64,000 nt of DNA from an uncultured Pseudomonadales bacterium (GCA_943788835.1 CALSRU010000004.1:304300-368299), one strand, 5' to 3'. Positions 27,907 through 37,203 are shown, numbered from the stretch's first letter. Translations and numbers: made by a program. The notes: generated from the sequence alone by a model not told the origin.

Positions 27907-29112
27907 TTGACTTCAACTAACACTCCTTTAACCATTGGTATTGTTGCTGGCGAAAAGTCGGGCGACGCGTTGGGCGCTGGATTGATCGATGCTATCCAAG
28001 CGCTGGAGCCCAATACGAGCTTTACTGGCCTGGGTGGTCAGGCTATGACTGAAAAAGGCTTTGTATCGATTGCTGCAATGGAGCGGCTTTCGGTGATGGG
28101 TTTAATAGAGCCTCTCAAACGACTGCCTGATCTCATCAGGTTGCGGCGACAACTGTATCAGCATTTTATCAATTTAAAGGTTGATATCGTTGTTGGTATC
28201 GATTCACCTGACTTTAATCTTGGTTTGGAAAAAAAGCTCAAGCGTTACGCAATACCGACCTGTCACTATGTGTGTCCATCGGTCTGGGCATGGCGGCAAA
28301 GCCGCGTTAAAAAAATTCGTGCGAGTGTTGATCACGTATTGGCGCTGCTGCCATTTGAGGTGGGTTTTTTAGAGCAACATGACATTGACGCAACATTTGT
28401 TGGGCATCCACTGGCTGATCGTGTTGCCGCTAGTGTCGTTGCTGAACTTGACGCTGAAACGGAAGCTCACGCAAGCGATGAAACTGCGCACGGCGCCGAA
28501 ATGCTTCGCCTTTGCATTATGCCTGGCAGCCGCAGTAGTGAGGTCAATGCGCTAATCGACTGCTTTTTGCAAACAGCGCTGCTGTGTGTGGCGCGCATAC
28601 CTCAGTTAGAAATAGTTATTCCGGCGGCAACGCCAGCTTTATACGATAAGATCCAAAGTGTTTTGCAGCAAACGCAGTATTGCTCACTTGGTTCCTGCCT
28701 GACCGTGCAACGTTGTTTTGGTCGTGACGCAGCTCACGCATGTGTGCGCGAGGCAACGGTTGTTTTGTTAGCGTCTGGCACAGCCACGCTGGAGGCAGCT
28801 TTGTTAGGTAAAGCCATGGTTGTTGCGTATCGTATGTCGAGTATGGGCTATGCAATCGCATCGCGATTGATCAGAAGCGAGCACATAGCACTGCCTAACT
28901 TGTTATTGGGTGAGCGGGTTGTGCCTGAGCTTGTTCAGGATCAGGCAACACCGCAATGTTTGTCTGATGCGCTACTCGAACTACTAGTTAACCCGTCGCT
29001 ACGCAGCGAAACTGAACATAAGCTTGAAGGCTTGCGCAGCCAGTTGGCGCTAGGTGCTGATCAGTTGGCGGCTAGTACTGTCTTATCGTTGGCTCGCGGT
29101 GGGCGTATTTAG
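27907..29112 (+). CDS. lpxB: Lipid A disaccharide synthase
   Basis: Joins two acylated glucosamine units in lipid A synthesis (GT19). The 401 residues carry 'GIVAGEKSGDALGAGLIDAI' at the N terminus, 'VGIDSPDFNLGLEKKLK', 'YVCPSVWAWRQSRVKKI', 'FVGHPLAD', 'LCIMPGSRSSEV' and 'LASGTATLEAALLGKAMVVAYR'. TTG start at 27907 without a clear ribosome-binding site. A 128-base gap after lpxA contains an AT-rich inverted repeat (AGTGTG/CACACT), which may be a promoter region. Confidence 0.96.
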   Translation: MTSTNTPLTIGIVAGEKSGDALGAGLIDAIQALEPNTSFTGLGGQAMTEKGFVSIAAMERLSVMGLIEPLKRLPDLIRLRRQLYQHFINLKVDIVVGIDSPDFNLGLEKKLKRYAIPTCHYVCPSVWAWRQSRVKKIRASVDHVLALLPFEVGFLEQHDIDATFVGHPLADRVAASVVAELDAETEAHASDETAHGAEMLRLCIMPGSRSSEVNALIDCFLQTALLCVARIPQLEIVIPAATPALYDKIQSVLQQTQYCSLGSCLTVQRCFGRDAAHACVREATVVLLASGTATLEAALLGKAMVVAYRMSSMGYAIASRLIRSEHIALPNLLLGERVVPELVQDQATPQCLSDALLELLVNPSLRSETEHKLEGLRSQLALGADQLAASTVLSLARGGRI

Positions 29113-29236
29113 CTGATGTTAAAAAAGGCCACAAAGATATGGCTTGTTGAGGCGTTAGTGACCGCCAACCGCGAGAATTTTTATATCATGGCGTCACGAC
29201 TGACAATGAGATCAAGAACAGTGAGCATTTGAGTTT

Positions 29237-29255
29237 GAGGGCAGTTGTTGCCCTC
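29237..29255 (+). other. Perfect stem-loop before rnhB
   Basis: GAGGGCA (29237-29243) and TGCCCTC (29249-29255) form a perfect 7-base-pair stem around a 5-base loop. No T run follows. It lies in the 201-base gap after lpxB and could be an RNA-processing or attenuation element. Confidence 0.4.
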
Positions 29256-29313
29256 GTCAGAGGATAGACTTGGCTACAGTAGGCCAATTGTATGGGCTTA
29301 GTAAGAGTGATTA

Positions 29314-29934
29314 ATGAAAATAAAACATAATCGAACTATCCCCCCCATTGCCTATGCGGGCGATTGCCTAGCGGGTGTCGATGAAGTTGGCAGGGGGCCG
29401 TTAGCGGGTGACGTTGTTGCAGCAGCGGTAATCCTTGATCCGATGAATGTCATTGAAGGTTTAAGAGATTCTAAAAAGATTACCGCAGCTCGACGCGACG
29501 CCCTGTATGAGTCTATTTATACGCAGGCAGCAGCGGTTGCGGTGGGTCGAGCGAGTGTCGCTGAAATTGATCAGCACAATATACTCAATGCCTCGTTGCT
29601 GGCTATGCATCGTGCTGTGACAAACCTTAAGTCACAGCCTGAATATGTCTTGGTTGATGGCAATCGGTTGCCGTCTTGGGATTACCCTAGTGAGGCTATT
29701 GTGAAAGGCGACAATTTATTTGATTGCATTAGCGCAGCCTCGATTATTGCAAAAGTAGTGCGTGATCGAGAAATGATTGCGTTGGCGCAGGAATATCCAG
29801 AGTATCAATTTGATCGCCATAAAGGCTATCCTACTGCTCTGCATCTACAGGCATTGGAAGAGCATGGTGCGTCGATACACCACAGAAAAAGCTTTGCTCC
29901 GGTGAGACGAATATTGCAGTCCACATCATGCTAG
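29314..29934 (+). CDS. rnhB: Ribonuclease HII
   Basis: Removes RNA from RNA-DNA hybrids and single ribonucleotides from DNA. The 206 residues show '[24 protein letters not shown]' with Asp23 and Glu24, 'VLVDGNRLP' and '[37 protein letters not shown]'. Position between lpxB and dnaE is standard. Confidence 0.96.
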   Translation: MKIKHNRTIPPIAYAGDCLAGVDEVGRGPLAGDVVAAAVILDPMNVIEGLRDSKKITAARRDALYESIYTQAAAVAVGRASVAEIDQHNILNASLLAMHRAVTNLKSQPEYVLVDGNRLPSWDYPSEAIVKGDNLFDCISAASIIAKVVRDREMIALAQEYPEYQFDRHKGYPTALHLQALEEHGASIHHRKSFAPVRRILQSTSC

Positions 29935-30046
29935 CGGTGCGAGTCCCTTTTATGCTAGCCGGCGTCTGCTTCTTGAAGATGGTCTTGATGTTTTGCCATA
30001 CGCCCGTGGCAGCGAGTCGAGTACTTCAGTGGCTGAGGATTGTTGG

Positions 30047-33000
30047 GTGACTGCGCCGTTTGTACATCTTCGTAACCACTCAGAATTTTCGTTAACCGAT
30101 GGGTTGCTCAAGGTTAAGAAATTAGTGGCTCATGCTGCCGATAGTGGTATGCCTGCTGTTGCTATTACCGACAGGACCAATTTTTACGCGCTGGTTAAAT
30201 TTCAAAAAGCCGCTTTTGCAGCAGGTATTAAGCCAATTTTCGGTGCAGACTTACAATGGTTTGATCTTGCTGATCCTTCGAGCTACAAAACCATTACCCT
30301 CATTGCGCAAAATAAAAAGGGTTATAAAAATTTAATTGAGCTTATTTCTAGAGCTTATACTCAGGGACAGTCGACGCGTGGTGTGTTTGTACAAAGAGAG
30401 TGGATTGAAGAGTTTAACGAAGGGCTGATCGCGTTGTCGGGGGCTTGTGAGGGAGACATTGGTCAAGCGTTACTCGGCTCTAATCCTCAGCTTGCCGGAG
30501 CAGCGGCCAAAAGATGGCAGCAGGTTTTCGGCAATCGTTTCTATATCGATTTACAGCGCTTGGGTCGCGCTGATGATGAGCGTTATATCCATGCGTCGGT
30601 GGCCTTAGCCGAGCAGTTGAGCATTCCTGTGGTTGCAACGAACACCAGTTGCTTTATGCGCCGTGAGGATTTTGAGGCGCATGAGGTGCGAGTCTGTATC
30701 AATGATGGGCGAGCACTTGATGATCCGCGCCGGCCACGAAAATATACGAGCGAGCAATACTTTAAATCAGCTGATGAAATGGCAGAGTTGTTTAGCGACA
30801 TACCTGAGGCGTTAGAAAACAGCTTGGCTATTGCAAAGCGCTGCAGCGTCCACGTCGAGCTGGGCAAATACTGGCTGCCAGAGTACCCAATTCCTGAAGG
30901 CGAAACACAAGAAAGCTTCTTCCGTGCTATTTCTCATCAAGGGCTTGATCGAAGGCTCGAACAATTGTTTGATCTTTCGTCGCCGGACTTCAAAGAGACT
31001 CAAGAGCGTTATAGGGCTCGGCTTGATTTTGAAGTAGATACGATTTTACAAATGGGTTTCCCCGGTTATTTTCTTATTGTAATGGACTTTATTGGCTGGG
31101 CTAAGGAGCACGGCGTTCCGGTGGGGCCAGGGCGGGGTTCTGGAGCGGGGTCATTAGTGGCCTATGCGCTGGATATTACTGATCTTGACCCTCTGGCTTA
31201 CGATCTGCTCTTCGAGCGATTTCTTAATCCCGAGCGGGTCTCCATGCCCGATTTCGATGTTGATTTTTGCATGGAAAAGCGCGATAGGGTAATAAAGTAT
31301 GTGGCCGACACTTATGGGCGTGAAGCGGTAGGTCAAATAATTACTTTTGGCACCATGGCTGCTAAAGCTGTAGTGCGCGATGTGGCAAGGGCCCAAGGTA
31401 AGTCGTATGGGTTAGCTGATAAGCTTTCCAAAATGATTCCATTTGAAGTGGGTATTACACTTGGCAAGGCGTATGAGCAAGAAGAAGTATTGCGTCAATT
31501 TTTGCGGGATGACACTGATGCTCAAGAAATTTGGGATATGGCTGTGCAACTGGAGGGCACTACACGGAATGTAGGTAAGCACGCTGGTGGAGTGGTTATA
31601 GCACCATCTAAACTAACCGACTTTTCACCGCTTTATTGTGATGAAAGTGGGCAGGGGCTGGTAACGCAGTATGACAAAAATGACGTAGAGGAAGCGGGAC
31701 TCGTTAAGTTCGATTTCTTAGGGTTGCGCACACTCACAATTATCGATTGGGCTCTAGTCATTATCAATCAGCGGCGCGCCGATGGTGGCGAGCAGCCATT
31801 AAATATAATCGACATACCGCTTGATGATGCGGCTACTTTCAAGATGTTGCAAGAAGCGGTTACTACGGCAGTATTCCAATTGGAATCGCGTGGTATGAAG
31901 GATCTCATCAAGCGGCTTAAACCCGATACGTTTGAAGACATTGTTGCTTTGGTGGCGCTATTTCGGCCGGGGCCGCTGCAATCAGGGATGGTCGACGATT
32001 TTATTAATCGAAAGCTAGGCCGAGCAGAGCTGGCGTTTCCTCACCCGCAGTACCAGCATGAGAGTTTACGACCAATACTACAGCCAACCTACGGCATTAT
32101 TTTGTATCAAGAGCAGGTTATGCAAATTGCTCAAACTATGGCAGGTTATTCTTTAGGTGAAGCCGACTTGTTGCGCCGAGCTATGGGCAAGAAAAAACCT
32201 GAAGAGATGGCCAAGCAAGGTGAGCGGTTTTTGCAAGGTGCGCAGGAGCTGGGCCATGATCATGAGTTAGCCAAAAATATTTTTGATTTGATGGAGAAGT
32301 TTGCGGGTTATGGATTTAATAAGTCGCATTCGGCAGCTTATGCTTTAGTTTCGTATCAAACGGCATGGCTGAAAAAACATTATCCCGCCGAGTTTATGGC
32401 CGCGGTATTGAGTTCTGAATTACAAAATACCGATAAAATCGTGACGTTGATTGATGAATGCCGAAATATTGGCGTCGAATATACGCCGCCTAACGTTAAT
32501 GACGGGCAGTATTTATTTAGTGTCGATGCTCAGCAAAATGTGATTTATGGTCTGGGCGCAATTAAGGGGTTGGGTGAGGGGCCGGTTGAAGCGATTCTTG
32601 AGGCGAGGAATGAACAGCCTTTTACAGACCTATTTGATTTTTGTCGCCGTACCGACTCGCGTAAAGTTAATAAGCGCGCACTGGAGGCGTTGATTAAAAG
32701 CGGAGCGTTTGATGTGTTAGGTGAGTCACGTTGGGTTTTGATGAAGGCCTTACCTGATGCAATGCATGCTGCAGATCAGCATGCCGCGAATGAGAATGCG
32801 GGTATCAATGATTTGTTTGGCGGAATTGGCGGAGCCGATCCGAGTAATTTGTATGAAGACTTCCGTCATGAACGTCCTTGGTTATTGCAAAAAATTCTCA
32901 ACGCTGAAAAGGATACGCTGGGTTTATTTTTGTCAGGGCATCCCATTGACGCTTACGATGAAGAAATTAATCGAATGGTCAAGCGCCGTTTAAATGCTGT

Positions 33001-33586
33001 GCAAGTGCAGTCAGGCAAGCAGCGTTTGGCAGGGATGATCGTGGCTATGCGCACAATGAAGAACAAGAAAGGCGAGACGATGGCGTTCCTCACGCTAGAC
33101 GATCGTACTGGGCGTATAGAGGTATCGGTGTTTGCGAAAGTTTTTAATGATATGCGGGAGTTATTATTAAAGGATGCCATTATTCTTGTTGACGGTGCAG
33201 TGAGACAAGATGATTACACAGGCGGTCTTAGCATAAGAGCCGAAAAAGTACAAAGCCTTGCCCAGGCGCGTCAGGAGCAAGCCAAAGGGATTCGTTTAGA
33301 GTTGAGCTCTGATGAGGTAGGTGGAAGCTTTATTGGAAGCTTGCGAGAGCTATTGCGTGGGCAGATTAATAGCACCGGTGCAGGTGAATGTGTGCTGCAA
33401 ATTGCTTACACCGGACCTACGGCGAGTTCAGTTATTAATTTAGGTCCAAATTGGCTTGTCCAACCCAGCGAAGAGTTACTGGAAAAACTGCGAGAGTTAT
33501 GTGGTGAATCGAAAGTTCGAGTCGTGTATCGCAGCTCGGCGCTAATGCCTGCGGTAGAAAAATACCAGCGTGCTGGCATGCATTAG
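30047..33586 (+). CDS. dnaE: DNA polymerase III alpha subunit
   Basis: Replicative polymerase catalytic subunit, 1179 residues (E. coli 1160). An N-terminal PHP domain begins 'TAPFVHLRNHSEFSLTDGLLK'; the palm has 'VGPGRGSGAGSLVAYALDI' and 'MPDFDVDFCMEKRDRV' with catalytic Asp402 and Asp404; 'GIILYQEQVMQIAQ' and the C-terminal OB fold ('GMIVAMRTMKNKKGETMAFLTLDDRTG') follow. I chose GTG 30047 because GAGG lies 8 bases upstream and the catalytic residues then align within one residue of E. coli; the frame is open back to TTG 29993. accA, which often follows, is absent. Confidence 0.97.
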   Translation: MTAPFVHLRNHSEFSLTDGLLKVKKLVAHAADSGMPAVAITDRTNFYALVKFQKAAFAAGIKPIFGADLQWFDLADPSSYKTITLIAQNKKGYKNLIELISRAYTQGQSTRGVFVQREWIEEFNEGLIALSGACEGDIGQALLGSNPQLAGAAAKRWQQVFGNRFYIDLQRLGRADDERYIHASVALAEQLSIPVVATNTSCFMRREDFEAHEVRVCINDGRALDDPRRPRKYTSEQYFKSADEMAELFSDIPEALENSLAIAKRCSVHVELGKYWLPEYPIPEGETQESFFRAISHQGLDRRLEQLFDLSSPDFKETQERYRARLDFEVDTILQMGFPGYFLIVMDFIGWAKEHGVPVGPGRGSGAGSLVAYALDITDLDPLAYDLLFERFLNPERVSMPDFDVDFCMEKRDRVIKYVADTYGREAVGQIITFGTMAAKAVVRDVARAQGKSYGLADKLSKMIPFEVGITLGKAYEQEEVLRQFLRDDTDAQEIWDMAVQLEGTTRNVGKHAGGVVIAPSKLTDFSPLYCDESGQGLVTQYDKNDVEEAGLVKFDFLGLRTLTIIDWALVIINQRRADGGEQPLNIIDIPLDDAATFKMLQEAVTTAVFQLESRGMKDLIKRLKPDTFEDIVALVALFRPGPLQSGMVDDFINRKLGRAELAFPHPQYQHESLRPILQPTYGIILYQEQVMQIAQTMAGYSLGEADLLRRAMGKKKPEEMAKQGERFLQGAQELGHDHELAKNIFDLMEKFAGYGFNKSHSAAYALVSYQTAWLKKHYPAEFMAAVLSSELQNTDKIVTLIDECRNIGVEYTPPNVNDGQYLFSVDAQQNVIYGLGAIKGLGEGPVEAILEARNEQPFTDLFDFCRRTDSRKVNKRALEALIKSGAFDVLGESRWVLMKALPDAMHAADQHAANENAGINDLFGGIGGADPSNLYEDFRHERPWLLQKILNAEKDTLGLFLSGHPIDAYDEEINRMVKRRLNAVQVQSGKQRLAGMIVAMRTMKNKKGETMAFLTLDDRTGRIEVSVFAKVFNDMRELLLKDAIILVDGAVRQDDYTGGLSIRAEKVQSLAQARQEQAKGIRLELSSDEVGGSFIGSLRELLRGQINSTGAGECVLQIAYTGPTASSVINLGPNWLVQPSEELLEKLRELCGESKVRVVYRSSALMPAVEKYQRAGMH

Positions 33587-33694
33587 TCTTCAATCAATCG
33601 CAGATTCCTGTTGCCGGTAAAGAGCTTACTGCAGCGTTCGATGCATTACTGAGGGCAGGGTGTCTGAAATCGACTTTCATCATGAATAATCCTA

Positions 33695-34912
33695 ATGCAT
33701 AAGCCATTAAACAATATACAGCTCGATCGCAGCGTAACCCTCCTTCAGCTAACGTTGTTTGGCACCGGTTCAATTCTCGGTGCCGGTATTTATGTTCTGA
33801 TCGGTAAAGTCGCCGGTGAAGCGGGGATCTACACCCCGATGGCGTTTTTACTTGCTGCAGCGATAGCGGCAGTTACGGCATTTTCTTATGCCGAGGTGAG
33901 TGCGCGATACCCTCGCAGTGCTGGTGAGGCAACTTATGTGTTGGCGGCGTTTCAGCGTCCTTGGCTTGCCACACTGGTGGGCTATGCCATTGTGCTCACA
34001 GGTATTGTATCTTCGGCTACCCTTGCTAACGGCTTTGTGGGTTACAGCCAGCAATTACTGCCACTACCCGCACTTCCGCTTATTCTTATTCCGGTGGCGC
34101 TCATAGGTTTAGTCGCTATATGGGGGATTAGGCAGTCTATGGTGACAGCGGCAGTAGTCACGTTAATAGAAATAGGCGGGTTATTGTTGGTTATCGCGGT
34201 TGCCAAAGACAGTTTGCTTACACTACCCACGCAATGGCCAAATTTAGTGCCAGCCATCAATCAAGTAAACTCGTTGGCGATTATCAGCGGATGCACCCTG
34301 GCGTTTTATGCATTTATTGGCTTTGAAGACATGGTTAATGTGGCGGAGGAAGTTGTTGAGCCACGCAAAAATCTTCCTAAAGCCATTTTGTTAGCGTTTT
34401 TCATGGCAACTAGTTTATACGTTTTTGTAGCAGTGCTGGCGGTGTTGGCATTGCCAATGCAGCAGCTAGCCGCTAGTGAGGCGCCCTTTGCAACGCTCAT
34501 GGAAAACTACGGTTATTCACCCACGTTAATTAGTCTTATCAGTTTAATTGCAATAATTAATGGCGCACTGGTGCAGATCATCATGGCATCAAGAGTGCTT
34601 TATGGGTTAGCTCGGCAAGGTGGTGCCCCTAGTTATCTGTCCTCTGTTAACTCCACGACAAAAACGCCAGTGATTGCTACCGTGTTGGTAACGCTGACTG
34701 TGGCTGTGTTGGCTCTGTTATTTCCCTTGGCTTCACTAGCTAAGATGACTAGTATCATAGTGCTGGCGGTGTTCGTCCTAGTAAATGTATCCTTAATCAA
34801 AATAAAAATCGACGACGATAAATCGCCAGAAAGTTTTGCGGTTCCTTTACTTGTGCCTTTTGCTGGAGCGTTGTTATCTGCTGCGTTGTTGCTAATGGCG
34901 ATTTTCGCTTGA
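33695..34912 (+). CDS. APC-family amino acid permease
   Basis: A 405-residue integral membrane protein with about 11-12 hydrophobic segments. The first helix 'TLFGTGSILGAGIYVLIGKVAGEAG' has the Gly-rich substrate-binding motif of the amino acid-polyamine-cation superfamily, and 'FYAFIGFEDMVNVAEEVVEPRKNLPKAILLAF' is the conserved loop of the cationic-amino-acid-transporter-like branch. The substrate cannot be named. It lies alone between dnaE and the phasin genes, where accA would be expected in many relatives. Confidence 0.9.
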   Translation: MHKPLNNIQLDRSVTLLQLTLFGTGSILGAGIYVLIGKVAGEAGIYTPMAFLLAAAIAAVTAFSYAEVSARYPRSAGEATYVLAAFQRPWLATLVGYAIVLTGIVSSATLANGFVGYSQQLLPLPALPLILIPVALIGLVAIWGIRQSMVTAAVVTLIEIGGLLLVIAVAKDSLLTLPTQWPNLVPAINQVNSLAIISGCTLAFYAFIGFEDMVNVAEEVVEPRKNLPKAILLAFFMATSLYVFVAVLAVLALPMQQLAASEAPFATLMENYGYSPTLISLISLIAIINGALVQIIMASRVLYGLARQGGAPSYLSSVNSTTKTPVIATVLVTLTVAVLALLFPLASLAKMTSIIVLAVFVLVNVSLIKIKIDDDKSPESFAVPLLVPFAGALLSAALLLMAIFA

Positions 34913-35216
34913 GCGCTTTATCTGAACTATTGGATGAGGTTAAAGCCGGGGAAGGTTAGCCACGGTCGCCTTAGGTAAAAGTGGCAATGCGCTCGGTTGA
35001 TGGTCTTGAAGAGCGCGGTGTCCGGTTGCCTACTCGACTATCGATCGTGCTGACGATCGTACATCCCATGAAGACGCATGAGTAATTCGGAATGGTTTTT
35101 TAGAAGGCTAATTCTAATTATATTGGCTAATCTACTCGCAGATGAAGGGATTCCCTTCGGCGGCGAGGCAATAGCCAGTCGTATTTTTAATGTATCAAGT
35201 TGAAGAGGTATCTATC
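34913..35216. other. Intergenic region with two perfect palindromes before phasin gene
   Basis: No gene is seen in this 304-base stretch. It contains a perfect inverted repeat CGATCGT-GCTG-ACGATCG at 35042-35059 and a second, GAAGGG-ATT-CCCTTC, at 35144-35158, about 60 bases before the first phasin start. GGCTAAT is repeated at 35106 and 35125. The second palindrome could be a repressor site; the adjacent PhaD-like regulator is a candidate, by inference only. Confidence 0.5.
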
Positions 35217-35636
35217 GTGGCCAAGAAATCAACGTCTAGCGAGAGCAAAATCATCGAACTTACGCGAGATATGTTTTATGCATCGCTGGGAGTTCAGAAG
35301 GTTGCTTATGAGTTTGGAGTGGACAAGTATTCTGAGTTTTCTAAGCAGCGTAAAAAAGATATGAAAAACTATATCAAACGTGGCGAGGAGCTTGAGTCAC
35401 AGTTAAAGGACTTATATAGTGAATTTAAGGCTGCTGATACACGAGTAGCGAAAGGGGTAGTTACTGTAGAGCAGCAAGTAGATAAGGTTGCTAAGTTAGT
35501 TACCGATCTAAGTGATAAGGTGGTTGGTGTGGCTAGTAAAAAAGCCCCCGCGCGCAAAAAGACTGTGGCGCGCAAAGGCCGCGCTCCTGTTAAGCGAGCC
35601 CCGGCTAAGAAGGACGAAGTTAGCAAGGCAGCTTAG
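35217..35636 (+). CDS. Phasin-like protein with basic Ala/Lys/Pro tail
   Basis: A 139-residue protein. The N-terminal part, 'IIELTRDMFYASLGVQKVAYEFGVDKYSEFSKQRKKDMKNYIKRGEELE', is a helical phasin-like segment, followed by a coiled coil (about 55-100) and a tail of Lys, Arg, Ala and Pro from about residue 107, like the histone H1-like tail of Pseudomonas PhaF. PhaF-type phasins coat polyhydroxyalkanoate granules and bind DNA to share granules between daughters. The start is GTG 35217 with GAGG 8 bases upstream; the ATG at 35190 has no such signal. Confidence 0.75.
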   Translation: MAKKSTSSESKIIELTRDMFYASLGVQKVAYEFGVDKYSEFSKQRKKDMKNYIKRGEELESQLKDLYSEFKAADTRVAKGVVTVEQQVDKVAKLVTDLSDKVVGVASKKAPARKKTVARKGRAPVKRAPAKKDEVSKAA

Positions 35637-35707
35637 GTTTTAGGCAGCTTCTAGCCAGCTACTAGTGAGTTACTAGTTGGCTAAGAGAAAAAAAGTGCAA
35701 GTTAAAA

Positions 35708-35752
35708 GTCGGTAGTATTCGTAGTATGCAGTGGGTGCTACCGACCTTTTTT
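35708..35752 (+). terminator. Rho-independent terminator after first phasin
   Basis: GTCGGTAG (35708-35715) and CTACCGAC (35738-35745) form a perfect 8-base-pair stem with a 22-base loop, followed after one C by six T residues. An imperfect hairpin (TAGCCAGCTACTAG / CTAGTTGGCTA) lies just upstream at about 35653-35684. Confidence 0.7.
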
Positions 35753-35813
35753 CGTTGTTTAAGTTGATTTTAGAGCGCAGTAAGAAAGCAAGGCAGTAAA
35801 GCAGGCAGTATTT

Positions 35814-36197
35814 ATGAGTGCAGAAAAAGGAAAAAAATCGAGTGATTTTGCCAAAAATATTTGGCTGGCAGGACTAGGCGCTCATGGCAAGGCATTTGAT
35901 GCAGCGGCAGAAAAATATTCTAGTGCGTCAAAGGAATCAGCCAAGCTTTTTAACGAGCTAGTTGAGAAAGGCGCTGAGCTAGAGAAGCAGACTCGGGAGC
36001 AGTTGGTAAATCCATTGCCAACGCCCAAGATAGCTATTGAAGAACGGATTGAAAAAATGCGTACGTATCTCGGTATGTCCGGTACCCGCTCCTCTGATAG
36101 TGATGAAGTCGAACGTTTGGAAAAGAAAGTTAGTTCGTTAGAGCAAGAGTTAGCTAGTTTGTCTGCTCAATTGAATGCTCAGTCCTCCACCAAATAA
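35814..36197 (+). CDS. Phasin family protein
   Basis: A 127-residue protein with 'FAKNIWLAGLGAHGKAFDAAAEKYSS', the hallmark of PhaI/PhaF phasins, then an amphipathic region and a C-terminal leucine-heptad coiled coil ('VERLEKKVSSLEQELASLSAQLN', about residues 100-122). It lacks a basic tail, so resembles PhaI rather than PhaF. It coats polyhydroxyalkanoate granules in characterised relatives. It has its own terminator downstream and is separated from the first phasin gene by another, so the two may be expressed independently. Confidence 0.85.
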   Translation: MSAEKGKKSSDFAKNIWLAGLGAHGKAFDAAAEKYSSASKESAKLFNELVEKGAELEKQTREQLVNPLPTPKIAIEERIEKMRTYLGMSGTRSSDSDEVERLEKKVSSLEQELASLSAQLNAQSSTK

Positions 36198-36231
36198 GCG
36201 GAGTACATGGCAGTATTTTTTTTAGCACGAC

Positions 36232-36268
36232 TAAGTAAGTAGTAAGTAGTAAGTAGTAAGTAAGGTAG
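36232..36268 (+). repeat. Short tandem repeat (TAAGTAG)n
   Basis: Three perfect TAAGTAG heptamers (36236-36256) are flanked by further TAAG units and a GTAG. It is in the gap after the second phasin gene and before its terminator hairpin. Copy number may vary between strains. Confidence 0.9.
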
Positions 36269-36320
36269 TCTCCAGTTTTTATCTCTGATCCTATAGGTGT
36301 ACTTTGCACCGATCTTTATG

Positions 36321-36350
36321 CCACCTCATACTCTGGGGTGGTTTTTTTTT
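36321..36350 (+). terminator. Rho-independent terminator after second phasin
   Basis: CCACCTC (36321-36327), a 7-base loop and GGGGTGG with one G-T pair, followed by nine T residues. Confidence 0.85.
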
Positions 36351-36474
36351 ACCCATAAAACAGTTATACAAATCACTGGACGTGTCTTGTGCGAAAAACA
36401 ATAATGGCTGCATCTTTGTTAGCTTGTAGGCGGCTTTGGCCTTCATCAACCTTGGAAATAAAGTAGACGTTGTC

Positions 36475-37116
36475 ATGAAGACTCGCGAAAAAATCTTGTA
36501 TGCTAGCCTTGCGCTGTTTAATGACGAGGGTGAGCCTAATGTCACAACAGTAGATATTGCTGCAGAAATCGATATAAGCCCAGGCAACCTTTATTATCAT
36601 TTCAGGGGTAAGGGCGCCATCATCACTGAGCTATATGGTCAGTTTGAGTCTGAGTTGGTTGATATATTGAACGCTTCGTTAGAATCATTGAGTATTGACG
36701 ATCGGTGGATATATTTGTACGTGCTGTTTGAGCGAATTCATGCCTTTCGTTTTTTTTATGAAAATCAGCATGACATTTTGCATCGGACCCCGGAGTTGGT
36801 GCCGCGTTTTAGGCGCTTGCTTGCTCGGAAATTCCGGATGGCGGTGGCGCTGCTAACAGATCTGCGAGAGGCCGGCGTGCTTGCTATGGGTGATGATGAA
36901 ATTGGCATGGTTAGCGAAAACATTGTGCTTTTGCAAACGCACTGGCTTAATTACTCAAAAAGTAGAGCGGTTGGCTTATCTGAAACGGTGGTTTTACATC
37001 GCGGCGTGTTTCAGATGTTAAGTATGCTGATGCCTTACTTAACTGAAGCGCATCAATCTGCCTATGATGATGTGAAAAAAATCTATCATGAAAACGTAGG
37101 CTCACTCGACCTATAA
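36475..37116 (+). CDS. phaD: TetR-family regulator, PhaD-like
   Basis: A 213-residue TetR/AcrR regulator. The N terminus 'MKTREKILYASLALFNDEGEPNVTTVDIAAEIDISPGNLYYHFRGK' has the helix-turn-helix and is very close in pattern to PhaD, the regulator of phasin and polyhydroxyalkanoate genes in Pseudomonas. The ligand-binding domain has 'FRFFYENQHDILHRTPELVPRFRRL', also PhaD-like. The conserved start is ATG 36475; the open frame extends upstream without conservation. Its place next to two phasin genes supports the assignment, though the polymerase genes are not in the window. Confidence 0.8.
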   Translation: MKTREKILYASLALFNDEGEPNVTTVDIAAEIDISPGNLYYHFRGKGAIITELYGQFESELVDILNASLESLSIDDRWIYLYVLFERIHAFRFFYENQHDILHRTPELVPRFRRLLARKFRMAVALLTDLREAGVLAMGDDEIGMVSENIVLLQTHWLNYSKSRAVGLSETVVLHRGVFQMLSMLMPYLTEAHQSAYDDVKKIYHENVGSLDL

Positions 37117-37140
37117 TTAATTTTGTCTGATGGGCGCGGC

Positions 37141-37176
37141 TTTGGCTGTTGCTACTTTGGCTGTTGTTACTTTGGC
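37141..37176 (+). repeat. 15-base tandem repeat after phaD-like gene
   Basis: TTTGGCTGTTGCTAC (37141-37155) is followed by TTTGGCTGTTGTTAC (37156-37170) and a partial TTTGGC. It fills most of the gap between the converging phaD-like and lysR genes. Confidence 0.85.
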
Positions 37177-37203
37177 GTTCACGCTTAGTTATGGCTGAGT
37201 CGG

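Noticed and set aside
29993-30046. TTG 29993 as the dnaE start
   Set aside because: The extra 18 residues are not family-like, and GTG 30047 has GAGG at 8 bases and gives E. coli-like numbering.
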